DNA from: Blautia obeum ATCC 29174
Lineage (GTDB): Bacteria; Bacillota; Clostridia; Lachnospirales; Lachnospiraceae
NCBI RefSeq assembly: GCF_025147765.1
Contig: NZ_CP102265.1
Coordinates: 2,641,001-2,705,000 of the forward strand
DNA length: 64,000 nucleotides
Direction of reading: 5' to 3'
Below, piece by piece: positions 1-7,018 of the stretch (positions are counted from its first letter, which is position 1; the number at the start of each line of letters is the position of its first letter). The notes beneath the pieces were generated by a model. That model made no database searches and was not told where the DNA came from. It saw nothing but the letters and a program-made list of their open reading frames with translations. The position numbers were made by a program, and so were the translations under genes.

Positions 1-120
1 CTTTACGATTTTTTTGTAAAGAGGATGTTTTACATGGTCTTCGATAGCAACAACAATGGTCTTGTCCATCTTATTGCTGACAACCTTACCCACACGGGTC
101 TTTCTCAGATTTCTTTCCAC
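1..120 (-). CDS. rpsQ: 30S ribosomal protein S17, 5' part only
   Basis: First 40 codons of S17 (uS17), a primary 16S rRNA-binding protein; the rest lies beyond the window start. The peptide begins MERNLRKTRVGKVVSNKMDK and continues TIVVAIEDHVKHPLYKKIVK, the conserved N-terminal OB-fold of the family. Translation starts at a GTG (118-120), chosen because GGAGGAAATAATC sits immediately before it. It is the last gene of the S10 operon visible here, 22 nt after rpmC, which is the usual order L16-L29-S17. Partial only because of the window edge; no sign of damage. Confidence 0.95.
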   Translation of the reverse strand, partial: MERNLRKTRVGKVVSNKMDKTIVVAIEDHVKHPLYKKIVK

Positions 121-142
121 GATTATTTCCTCCTATATATCA

Positions 143-352
143 CTATTTCGCAGCGTTTGCCTGCTCAGTGATTACTGTCTGGATTCTGGCAATATTTTTG
201 CGAACCTCTTTGATTCTGCTTGTATTGTCTAACTGATTGGTTGCATTCTGAAATCTCAGATTGAAAAGTTCTTTTTTAGCAGCTACTAATTCTTCATTTA
301 ATTCTGCAGCTGATTTTGCCTTTAAATCTTCTACGAATTTATTAATTTTCAC
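143..352 (-). CDS. rpmC: 50S ribosomal protein L29
   Basis: L29 (uL29), a two-helix protein at the exit of the 50S peptide tunnel that helps form the docking site for nascent-chain factors. The 69-residue product starts MKINKFVEDLKAKSAAEL and has the family core KELFNLRFQNATNQL and IKEVRKNIARIQTVI. I place the start at the GTG at 350-352: AAGGCGG lies 8 nt upstream, whereas a GTG three codons earlier has no usable spacing. The gene overlaps the end of rplP by 11 nt, so translation is probably coupled. Confidence 0.93.
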   Translation of the reverse strand: MKINKFVEDLKAKSAAELNEELVAAKKELFNLRFQNATNQLDNTSRIKEVRKNIARIQTVITEQANAAK

Positions 353-779
353 TGTTATCACCGCCTTCTAAGTCTGCACGAGAAACGATTTTACATTTAC
401 ATGGTAACTTGTGCATCGCAAGACGTAATGCTTCACGAGCGATTTCTTCAGAAACGCCTGCGATTTCGAACATTACACGTCCTGGCTTAACAACTGCTAC
501 CCAGTACTCAAGGGAACCTTTTCCGGAACCCATACGTGTTTCTGCTGGTTTCGCTGTTACTGGTTTATCCGGGAAAATCTTAATCCAAACCTGGCCACCA
601 CGTTTGATATAACGAGTCATGGCAACACGGGCTGCTTCGATCTGATTAGATCTGATCCAGCAAGGTTCGGTAGCAACAAGACCGAATTCACCATAATTGA
701 TTTTGTTACCTCTGAGGGCTTTACCTTTCATGGTGCCACGGAACTGTTTACGACGTTTTACTCTTTTTGGCATTAACAT
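342..779 (-). CDS. rplP: 50S ribosomal protein L16
   Basis: L16 (uL16) organises the A-site tRNA region of the 50S subunit. The 145-residue product starts MLMPKRVKRRKQFRG and has the conserved GxRMGxGKG-type stretch (TRMGSGKGSLEYWVAVVKPG) and a C-terminal KLPCKCKIVSR segment. Its start ATG shares the A of the preceding rpsC stop (TAATG), and its 3' end overlaps rpmC by 11 nt, so the three genes are tightly coupled. Length is normal for the family. The C-terminal tail (LEGGDNSEN) is encoded within the overlap with rpmC. Confidence 0.96.
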   Translation of the reverse strand: MLMPKRVKRRKQFRGTMKGKALRGNKINYGEFGLVATEPCWIRSNQIEAARVAMTRYIKRGGQVWIKIFPDKPVTAKPAETRMGSGKGSLEYWVAVVKPGRVMFEIAGVSEEIAREALRLAMHKLPCKCKIVSRADLEGGDNSEN

Positions 780-1435
780 TATTTATCGCTCCCTTCCTTA
801 TTTCCTTTAGTAGGAAGTACTTCACCGTTGTATACCCAAGCTTTTACACCAACTTTTCCGTAAGTTGTGTCTGCTTCTGCAAATCCGTAATCAATGTCTG
901 CACGAAGTGTCTGAAGCGGAATAGTTCCTTCGCTGTAGAACTCTGTACGAGCCATATCAGCTCCACCAAGACGTCCAGATACGGATGTTTTGATTCCTTT
1001 TGCTCCAGCTTTCATTGTTCTCTGCATTGTAGATTTCATAGCACGTCTGAAGGAGATACGGTTCTCAAGCTGCAGTGCAATGTTTTCAGCAACAAGCTGA
1101 GCATCTCTGTCCGGTCTCTTTACTTCTTTGATATCTACGATCAGTTTCTTATCTGTATATTTCTGTAATTCAGCTTTAACTTTTTCGATCTCAGAACCGC
1201 CCTTACCGATTACGATACCCGGTTTAGCAGTATAGATGATGATCTTAACTCTGTCAGATGCTCTTTCGATCTCGATTTTAGAAACACCTGCGCTGTAAAG
1301 TTTTTTCTTTAAAAATGTTCTGATATTATAATCTTCAACCAGGTAATCTGCAAAATCTGCTTCTGCATACCATCTGGAATCCCAATCCTTGATAACACCG
1401 ACTCTAAGGCCATGTGGGTTAACTTTCTGTCCCAT
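779..1435 (-). CDS. rpsC: 30S ribosomal protein S3
   Basis: S3 (uS3) lies at the mRNA entry of the 30S subunit and contributes to its helicase activity. The 218-residue product begins MGQKVNPHGLRVGVIKDWDS. It has a type-II KH domain with the GKGGSEIEKVK loop (about residues 77-88) and a C-terminal domain with SGRLGGADMARTEFYSEG. The start ATG follows AAGGAGGAAAAGC. It sits 11 nt after rplV and ends in a TAATG overlap with rplP. Full length, no anomalies. Confidence 0.96.
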   Translation of the reverse strand: MGQKVNPHGLRVGVIKDWDSRWYAEADFADYLVEDYNIRTFLKKKLYSAGVSKIEIERASDRVKIIIYTAKPGIVIGKGGSEIEKVKAELQKYTDKKLIVDIKEVKRPDRDAQLVAENIALQLENRISFRRAMKSTMQRTMKAGAKGIKTSVSGRLGGADMARTEFYSEGTIPLQTLRADIDYGFAEADTTYGKVGVKAWVYNGEVLPTKGNKEGSDK

Positions 1436-1446
1436 GCTTTTCCTCC

Positions 1447-1836
1447 TTATCTTTCATCCAGCACGATGGTGATATGGCTTGTTCTCTTCTCGATTCTGTA
1501 AGCTCTACCCTGTGCTCTTGGCTGAATACGTTTCATTGTAGGTCCTTTGTTTGCATAGCACGCTGCAACGTAGAGGTTATCTGCGCTCATTCCGTTATTG
1601 TTTTCTGCGTTTGCGATTGCTGACTCAAGCAGTTTCTTCAGAACGCTTGAAGCGTATCTCGGATTATATGTGAGGATACCAAGTGCTGTCTGCACGTCTT
1701 TACCACGGATTGCATCTAATACATAGCAGGCTTTCTGAACAGAAATTCTTGCATAAGATAATTTTGCAGACGGTCTTGTCTCTCTATTACTCTCATTTCT
1801 GGCTCTCTTAATCTGGCTTCTATGTCCCTTTGCCAT
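1447..1836 (-). CDS. rplV: 50S ribosomal protein L22
   Basis: L22 (uL22) lines the peptide exit tunnel; its beta-hairpin loop is where macrolide-resistance changes occur in other species. The product has 129 residues from MAKGHRSQIKRARN. I use this ATG (1834-1836) because GGAGGCACTTTAAA precedes it; an in-frame ATG 14 codons earlier would add a segment lacking family similarity. Conserved features are SYARISVQKACYVLDAIRGK and the C-terminal RIQPRAQGRAYRIEKRTSHI. About 96 nt separate it from rpsS upstream, a wider gap than elsewhere in the operon. Confidence 0.94.
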   Translation of the reverse strand: MAKGHRSQIKRARNESNRETRPSAKLSYARISVQKACYVLDAIRGKDVQTALGILTYNPRYASSVLKKLLESAIANAENNNGMSADNLYVAACYANKGPTMKRIQPRAQGRAYRIEKRTSHITIVLDER

Positions 1837-1932
1837 TTTAAAGTGCCTCCTTTCCAATTTTTCGATATCTGGTAACACCGCCTTGCTGCCCCTTATGGGA
1901 CAACAGGCAGATTATTTATTTTAAGTTTAATA

Positions 1933-2214
1933 CTAGCGAACGCCGGATTTCTTTTCGTCTTTTCCGTGTCCTCTGTAAGTTCTTGTTGCAACGAACTCAC
2001 CAAGTTTATGTCCTACCATATCTTCTGTTACATATACCGGCACATGTTTTCTTCCGTCATGTACTGCGATTGTATGTCCTACGAAGGACGGGAAGATAGT
2101 GGAACGACGTGACCATGTTTTGATCACAGATTTATCATTTGCAGCATTCAGAGCGTCAACCTTTTTAAGCAGGCTTGCGTCTGCGAAAGGTCCTTTTTTC
2201 AATGAACGAGACAT
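1933..2214 (-). CDS. rpsS: 30S ribosomal protein S19
   Basis: S19 (uS19) pairs with S13 in the head of the 30S subunit, near the A and P sites. The 93-residue product begins MSRSLKKGPFADASLLKK and has the signature VGHTIAVHDGRKHVPVYVTE with GHKLGEFVATRTYRGH. The start follows AAGGAGGGTACAGA and lies 15 nt after rplB. Length and motifs are typical. S10-operon order (L2-S19-L22) supports the call. Confidence 0.97.
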   Translation of the reverse strand: MSRSLKKGPFADASLLKKVDALNAANDKSVIKTWSRRSTIFPSFVGHTIAVHDGRKHVPVYVTEDMVGHKLGEFVATRTYRGHGKDEKKSGVR

Positions 2215-2229
2215 TCTGTACCCTCCTTA

Positions 2230-3075
2230 TTATTTTGATAAAGCTTTTCCATCGCGTCTTCTTACGATGAGCTTGTTGGACTGTTTGTTTTTCTTTCTGG
2301 TCTTCAGACCAAGAGCAGGTTTGCCCCATGGTGTACACGGGCCTGGGCGACCGATTCCGGTCTTTCCTTCACCACCGCCATGCGGATGGTCATTCGGGTT
2401 CATTACGGAACCACGAACTGTAGGTCTGATTCCCATGTGACGTTTACGTCCAGCTTTACCAATGTTAACAAGGTTGTGATCGCCGTTACCAACAACACCG
2501 ATAGATGCGCGGCATACAAGCGGAACCATTCTCATTTCTCCAGACGGTAATCTTAATGTTGCGTATTTTCCTTCTTTAGCCATCAGCTGAGCACCGTTAC
2601 CAGCAGAACGAACCATCTGTCCGCCCTTTCCTGGGTGAAGCTCAATGTTGTGTACCATAGTACCAACCGGGATAAGTTCCAGTGGCAGACAGTTTCCTAC
2701 ACGGATTTCTGCTTCCGGACCGTTCATGACTTTCTGTCCGACTTTCAGTCCTTCTGGAGCAAGGATGTATGCTTTTTCACCATCTTCATAGCTGATCAGA
2801 GCGATGTTTGCTGTTCTGTTTGGATCGTATTCGATTGTCTTAACAGTAGCATGGATTCCATCTTTTCTTCTCTTGAAGTCGATGATTCTGTATTTTCTTC
2901 TGCTTCCGCCTCCGCGGTGTCTAACAGTGATTTTACCCTGGTTGTTACGTCCAGCATTTTTCTTCAGAGATACGACTAAGGATTTCTCAGGGGTACTTGT
3001 TGTGATCTCAGAGAAATCAGATCCAGTCATATGTCTTCTGGAAGGTGTATATGGGTTATAGGTTTTGATTCCCAT
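2230..3075 (-). CDS. rplB: 50S ribosomal protein L2
   Basis: L2 (uL2) is needed for subunit joining and supports the peptidyl transferase centre. The 281-residue product starts MGIKTYNPYTPSRRHMTGSD, has an OB-fold around residues 80-120, an SH3-like domain, and the C-terminal hallmark MNPNDHPHGGGEGKTGIGRP that includes the conserved histidine loop. It follows rplW by 63 nt with a good Shine-Dalgarno sequence (AAAGGAGAAACATC). Full length. Confidence 0.97.
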   Translation of the reverse strand: MGIKTYNPYTPSRRHMTGSDFSEITTSTPEKSLVVSLKKNAGRNNQGKITVRHRGGGSRRKYRIIDFKRRKDGIHATVKTIEYDPNRTANIALISYEDGEKAYILAPEGLKVGQKVMNGPEAEIRVGNCLPLELIPVGTMVHNIELHPGKGGQMVRSAGNGAQLMAKEGKYATLRLPSGEMRMVPLVCRASIGVVGNGDHNLVNIGKAGRKRHMGIRPTVRGSVMNPNDHPHGGGEGKTGIGRPGPCTPWGKPALGLKTRKKNKQSNKLIVRRRDGKALSK

Positions 3076-3138
3076 GATGTTTCTCCTTTCGAATATTAGT
3101 TATCATGCTTTCCAGCATATATCTTCAGAAAGCGTGGA

Positions 3139-3438
3139 TTATAATCCTTCGAAGATCTCGATATCTTTGCTTTCTTCTGTAAGAGCTACGATCGCTTTTT
3201 TAGTTTTAGCTGTTTTACCAACTGTAACACCGCGACGTTTTTTCTTTCCATCCATGTTCATGGTGTTTACGCTCTTTACTTTTGTTCCTTCGAACATTTT
3301 CTCAACAGCCTCTTTGATCTGAGACTTGTTTGCTTCCGGATGAACCAGGAATGTATATTTTTTCTCACCCATGGCGTTCATGGATTTCTCTGTGATTACA
3401 GGCTTGAGAATTACATCATAATATTTAATATCTGCCAT
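3139..3438 (-). CDS. rplW: 50S ribosomal protein L23
   Basis: L23 (uL23) sits at the tunnel exit and is the docking point for trigger factor and SRP. The 99-residue product starts MADIKYYDVILKPVITEKSM, with the conserved YTFLVHPEANKSQIKEAVE core. Its ATG overlaps the TAA of rplD by one base (TAATG), so the two are probably translationally coupled. Length is normal. Confidence 0.96.
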   Translation of the reverse strand: MADIKYYDVILKPVITEKSMNAMGEKKYTFLVHPEANKSQIKEAVEKMFEGTKVKSVNTMNMDGKKKRRGVTVGKTAKTKKAIVALTEESKDIEIFEGL

Positions 3439-4058
3439 TATGCGTATACCTCCTCAATGGATGCAACTGCGTCTTTTGTAACCACTACTGTATTGTGTTT
3501 CATAACATCATATACGTTGATAGTGTTTACAGTTGCAGTCTGTACATCTGCAATGTTTCTTGCAGAAAGAACTACTTTCTGATCATCATCAGCAGTTACA
3601 ACAAGAGCTTTGTCTGCTTTCAGGTTTGTGAGAACCTTCTGCATTTCTTTTGTCTTTGCTTCTGCAAGTGCAAGGCTGTCAACAACAACCAGTTTATTTT
3701 CCTGAACCTTAGAAGTCAGAGCGGATTTCAGAGCTGCTCTTCTTTCTTTTTTGTTCATTTTTACTTCATAATCTCTCGGTACCGGAGCGAATACTACACC
3801 GCCGCCAGTCCACTGTGGTGCACGGATGGAACCCTGTCTTGCATGACCTGTTCCTTTCTGTCTCCACGGTTTTCTTCCGCCGCCGCTTACCTCAGAACGT
3901 GTTTTTGCTTTCTGAGTACCCTGGCGATTATTTGCAAGCTGACGAACAACAGCAAGATGAACCAGATGCTCGTTGATTTCTACTCCGAACACTGCATCGT
4001 TCAGTTCCATTGTTCCAACTTCATTGCCTTCCATATTATAAACTGTTACGTTTGCCAT
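3438..4058 (-). CDS. rplD: 50S ribosomal protein L4
   Basis: L4 (uL4) has a globular domain on the 50S surface and a long loop reaching the exit tunnel; in Proteobacteria it also represses its own S10 operon. The 206-residue product starts MANVTVYNMEGNEVGTMELN and has the arginine-rich loop with KPWRQKGTGHARQGSIRAPQ (about residues 64-83). It ends in a one-base overlap with rplW and lies 21 nt after rplC. Whether it binds the leader upstream of rpsJ cannot be read from sequence. Confidence 0.96.
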   Translation of the reverse strand: MANVTVYNMEGNEVGTMELNDAVFGVEINEHLVHLAVVRQLANNRQGTQKAKTRSEVSGGGRKPWRQKGTGHARQGSIRAPQWTGGGVVFAPVPRDYEVKMNKKERRAALKSALTSKVQENKLVVVDSLALAEAKTKEMQKVLTNLKADKALVVTADDDQKVVLSARNIADVQTATVNTINVYDVMKHNTVVVTKDAVASIEEVYA

Positions 4059-4079
4059 TCTGATGCTCCTCCTTTCTCA

Positions 4080-4712
4080 TTATAAAGACTTTACTGTCTC
4101 TTTGATGGTCACCAGAGATTTCTTAGGTCCTGGAACAGCACCTTTCACTAACAGTAAGTTATTTTCTGTGTCAACGCGAACAATCTCAAGGTTCTGAACA
4201 GTAACCTGTACATTTCCCATGTGACCCGGCATGTGTTTTCCTTTGAATACTTTACTCGGATCGGAGCAAGCACCATTGGAACCAGCATGACGATGATATT
4301 TGGAGCCGTGAGCCATAGGTCCTCTGGACTGTCCATGTCTCTTGATAGCGCCCTGGAAACCTTTACCTTTGGAAACAGCAGTTACATCGATGTGATCGCC
4401 GTCTGCAAAGATATCAGTTTTAATTTCCTGTCCTACAGTGTATTCTGCAGCATTTTCAAATCTGAATTCTTTTACAAATCTCTTTGCTGCAACACCAGCT
4501 TTGTCAAAGTGACCTTTTTCCGGTTTGTTAACCAGTTTTTCTCTGATTTCGCCATAGCCCACCTGAACTGCAGCGTATCCATCGTTTTCCTCTGTCTTAA
4601 CCTGAGTTACAACGCATGGACCAGCCTGTAAAACGGTTACCGGGATTAACTGGCCATCTTCATTGAAGATCTGAGTCATTCCGACTTTTGTAGCTAAAAT
4701 AGCTTTCTTCAT
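4080..4712 (-). CDS. rplC: 50S ribosomal protein L3
   Basis: L3 (uL3) is an early assembly protein that reaches toward the peptidyl transferase centre. The 210-residue product starts MKKAILATKVGMTQIFNEDG and carries the conserved loop with GQSRGPMAHGSKYHRHAGSN and the segment FKGKHMPGHMGN. RBS AAGGAGGAAGAA precedes the ATG. An 87-nt spacer separates it from rpsJ and holds a small hairpin (cgcccaaagggca). Confidence 0.97.
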   Translation of the reverse strand: MKKAILATKVGMTQIFNEDGQLIPVTVLQAGPCVVTQVKTEENDGYAAVQVGYGEIREKLVNKPEKGHFDKAGVAAKRFVKEFRFENAAEYTVGQEIKTDIFADGDHIDVTAVSKGKGFQGAIKRHGQSRGPMAHGSKYHRHAGSNGACSDPSKVFKGKHMPGHMGNVQVTVQNLEIVRVDTENNLLLVKGAVPGPKKSLVTIKETVKSL

Positions 4713-4799
4713 TTCTTTCTTCCTCCTTATAGCGGATTACCAAAAAGGCAATCATATAGTTTTTTGAAACGCCCAAAGGGCATTTAAAACGAGTTTAAA

Positions 4800-5117
4800 T
4801 TATTTTGTTTTCATCTTGATATCGATGTTAACGCCAGCAGGCATTTCCAGTCTGGAAAGTGCATCAACTGTTTTCTGAGTTGGTGTCATGATATCGATAA
4901 GTCTCTTGTGAGTTCTCTGCTCGAACTGTTCTCTGGAATCTTTATATTTGTGAACAGCTCTTAAGATTGTAACAACTTCCTTCTTAGTCGGAAGCGGAAC
5001 CGGTCCGCTAACTGTTGCTCCGTTCTTTTTAACAGTCTCGATGATTTTTGCTGCGGATGCATCTACTAACTGATGATCGTAAGCTTTTAATGTGATTCTC
5101 ATTACCTGATTTGCCAT
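4800..5117 (-). CDS. rpsJ: 30S ribosomal protein S10
   Basis: S10 (uS10, NusE) is a 30S head protein that also joins the NusB antitermination complex. The 105-residue product starts MANQVMRITLKAYDHQLVDA and contains GPVPLPTKKEVVTILRAVHK and the S10 signature with QFEQRTHKRLIDI. It is the first gene of the operon, preceded by AGGAGGAGAC, a long structured leader and a consensus promoter. Family start motifs usually begin close to QVMRITLKAYDH, which supports this start. Confidence 0.97.
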   Translation of the reverse strand: MANQVMRITLKAYDHQLVDASAAKIIETVKKNGATVSGPVPLPTKKEVVTILRAVHKYKDSREQFEQRTHKRLIDIMTPTQKTVDALSRLEMPAGVNIDIKMKTK

Positions 5118-5345
5118 AAAAAAAGTCTCCTCCTATTCGTACTCAATTATGCAGTACGACAAGCGGCGACTGTACACATCTCCGTGTGTGTCTTTCGACT
5201 TCTTTACACACGTCCATCCCGTTGATGGTTTCTGAACTTGTACAGTGACTTGTCGTCAGTTTCCTAACTTGACATTCGCTCCACGGAAAACCCGTCATAT
5301 CCTGACGGCAACCTCGCGCTTCATTGCTATCATGTCACAGCAAGG
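5118..5345 (-). promoter_or_regulatory. Structured mRNA leader of the S10 operon
   Basis: About 225 nt of untranslated RNA between the promoter and rpsJ. Read on the minus strand it folds into two nested domains. The first is closed by TGACAT/ATGTCA and holds the hairpin CCGTCAGGATATGACGG. The second is closed by ACGACAAG/CTTGTCGT continuing into CTGTAC/GTACAG, and holds CGTGTGT/ACACACG around GTCGAAAGAC. Such leaders upstream of ribosomal operons commonly bind one of the encoded proteins. The structure is seen; the ligand and the mechanism are inference. I see no terminator-like U-tract before rpsJ. Confidence 0.6.
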
Positions 5346-5348
5346 ATT

Positions 5349-5377
5349 ATTATACACAAGGCATTTCACTTATGCAA
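5349..5377 (-). promoter_or_regulatory. Sigma-A promoter of the S10 operon
   Basis: On the minus strand TTGCAT (-35, 5372-5377) and a perfect TATAAT (-10, 5349-5354) are separated by 17 bp. The predicted transcription start is near 5342. The preceding stretch to about 5460 is strongly AT-rich, like an UP element, as expected for a ribosomal promoter. Confidence 0.8.
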
Positions 5378-5459
5378 GTCCTTTTTTCATTTATTTTTGT
5401 ATTTTTATAAGTACAATTTTATTTATACTCTTTTACCCAGGAATTATCGTTCCAGTTAT

Positions 5460-5497
5460 ATCAAAAGCGGCTTCAGGAGTTTCTCCCGAGCCGCTTT
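5460..5497 (-). terminator. Rho-independent terminator after the SipW-like gene
   Basis: Stem AAAGCGGCT...AGCCGCTTT with an inner AGGAG/CTCC pairing, followed on the minus strand by TTTTGATAT. It lies 66 nt after the stop of the gene ending at 5563 and before the S10 promoter, so it insulates the ribosomal operon. Confidence 0.75.
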
Positions 5498-5562
5498 CTG
5501 CGTTACTTCTTATATATAAGAAGTAATTATTTCTTATAATATGTAACATTTAAATTCAGATA

Positions 5563-6660
5563 TTATTCGTTATCCTCTTCTTCATCATCTTCTCCTGCAA
5601 TGATATCCGAATAATCAAACAATGTTACTTTTGTAATAGAGTCTCTTACGATATCAGGAGTATCTCCTGCCTTACGCGCTTTATTTGCCAGTTGAGCTGC
5701 TGAGCGTCTTGGAATCGCAAGTTTCTTGATTTCAACCTCTTCTTCCTCATCCTCCGGTTCTGTTTCAGCAAGATCGCTTTCGAGAAGCGAAATTCTCTCA
5801 GTAAGGTTGCCCGGTGCATCAAAGTAGTCATCCGGAAGTTCCTGGCTGTCATCTGCGGTTGCAGCGGCAATTTCTTTTTTCAGAAGCTCATGTGCCTCGC
5901 TTGTTGCAGCCTGCACATTTTGTGTCGGACGTACGGTTGGTTCCTGTTCCTGTGCTTCTTCATCAAGATCATCTTCATAGATTTCATCTACAAAACCGCC
6001 TGTACGGATTTTTTTTCTTTTTATCTTTTCCTCTTTTTTGGCACGTTTTTTCTTTTCTTTCTCTCCATAAAGAAGCTCGTTGTCTTCTTCCTTCATTTTT
6101 CTTGCACGCGCCTTTTCTTCCATTTTAAGTTCTTTAGAAGTTTTCACATGTCGTGTATCACCCTGAAGATCTTCATATTCATCTTCCGGCTCTTTTTTCC
6201 AGAGTTCCGCAATCACATATAATATAATAAGGAAAAGAATTACAAGCCCGAGGATGATCAGGCCTTCAATACTTTCTGTAGCTACAAGCAAATATCCCAC
6301 AAATGGAATTGTAACTACGATCTTCGGTACCCAGTTCTTGACTGACACTGTGATATTCTGCTGTGCAGATGTTGTAGTATCGATCACTGTACCCGTATTA
6401 TTTTCCCGATTTACACTTACCAGATTGTAACGATAAGACTTTCCATCTTCCTGGACAAGAATCGGTGTTCCCGCAGCAACGTCTTCTGTTTTTACCGGTA
6501 TAGCATAGGTCACAGAACCTACCGGCAAATTTGTAGCTTTATCTGAAGAATCCATAATAACTGTTCTTACCCCAAAGAATGGCGGCAGAGCCAGTCCAAG
6601 AACACACACGATCGTACAAATAACAAAGAAATGTACAATAAATTTCAAAAATTTTGACAT
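5563..6660 (-). CDS. SipW-like membrane protein without catalytic residues, long charged tail
   Basis: A 365-residue membrane protein. TM1 is at about residues 5-30. An extracytoplasmic beta-rich domain (31-120) resembles the type I signal peptidase SipW/archaeal group: GVRTVI...LPVGSV...VAAGTPILVQ...VPKIVVTIPFVGYLL. TM2 is at about 133-155. The last 200 residues are a highly charged cytoplasmic tail (Lys/Arg- then Glu/Asp-rich). In active enzymes Ser-Met precedes xPxxxxGS; here that Ser position is Asp40 (DKATNLPVGS) and no His/Lys general-base motif is evident (YRYNLVSV where HRV is expected). It is probably not a protease. RBS AAGGAGATACCA supports the start. Monocistronic between two terminators. 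Function unknown. Confidence 0.55.
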   Translation of the reverse strand: MSKFLKFIVHFFVICTIVCVLGLALPPFFGVRTVIMDSSDKATNLPVGSVTYAIPVKTEDVAAGTPILVQEDGKSYRYNLVSVNRENNTGTVIDTTTSAQQNITVSVKNWVPKIVVTIPFVGYLLVATESIEGLIILGLVILFLIILYVIAELWKKEPEDEYEDLQGDTRHVKTSKELKMEEKARARKMKEEDNELLYGEKEKKKRAKKEEKIKRKKIRTGGFVDEIYEDDLDEEAQEQEPTVRPTQNVQAATSEAHELLKKEIAAATADDSQELPDDYFDAPGNLTERISLLESDLAETEPEDEEEEVEIKKLAIPRRSAAQLANKARKAGDTPDIVRDSITKVTLFDYSDIIAGEDDEEEDNE

Positions 6661-6696
6661 TGGTATCTCCTTTGCTTTGGTTCACCTTTTATTAAA

Positions 6697-6734
6697 AGCA
6701 TTGCCCTGGAATCGGTCTTCTTCCCGGCAATGCT
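6697..6734 (-). terminator. Terminator of the tcdA-murB-rapZ-whiA-crh operon
   Basis: A 9-bp perfect stem AGCATTGCC/GGCAATGCT with a 20-nt loop, followed on the minus strand by TTTTAATAAAAG. It lies 30 nt after the crh stop. Confidence 0.75.
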
Positions 6735-6763
6735 CTTTTATATTATAGAATAACGAATCCTGA

Positions 6764-7018
6764 TTACTGATTGCTCAAATAATTTTCAATGCTCTTCATT
6801 GCGTCCTCTTCATCTTCCCCATTTGCAGAAAGAGTAATTTCTTCTCCCGCATCAAGACCAAGTGTCATCATTCCCATGATACTTTTTGCATTGACTTTTT
6901 TTCTTCCAATCTCAACGTAGATCTCACTGTTAAACTGACTGGCAACCTGAACCAGCTGCGCAACTGGGCGCGCTTCAAGTCCTGTAGACAGGTGAATAGT
7001 GATTGGTTTTTTAATCAT
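6764..7018 (-). CDS. crh: Crh-like HPr paralogue with Glu at the phospho-histidine position
   Basis: An 84-residue HPr-fold protein. The active-site loop reads TGLEARPVAQ, so residue 15, His in HPr, is Glu here (Gln in Bacillus Crh). It therefore cannot carry PTS phosphate. The regulatory serine is kept (NAKSIMGMM, Ser46), so HPr kinase could phosphorylate it to form a CcpA co-repressor. The context agrees: it is the last gene of a rapZ-whiA-crh cluster like Bacillus yvcJ-yvcK-yvcL-crh, overlapping whiA by 4 nt (ATGA). The regulatory role is known for Crh and inferred here. Confidence 0.8.
   Translation of the reverse strand: MIKKPITIHLSTGLEARPVAQLVQVASQFNSEIYVEIGRKKVNAKSIMGMMTLGLDAGEEITLSANGEDEEDAMKSIENYLSNQ

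Noticed and set aside
5245..5526. Plus-strand reading frame over the S10 leader
   Set aside because: It lies on the opposite strand to a structured leader and promoter, has no RBS, and codes for no recognisable protein.
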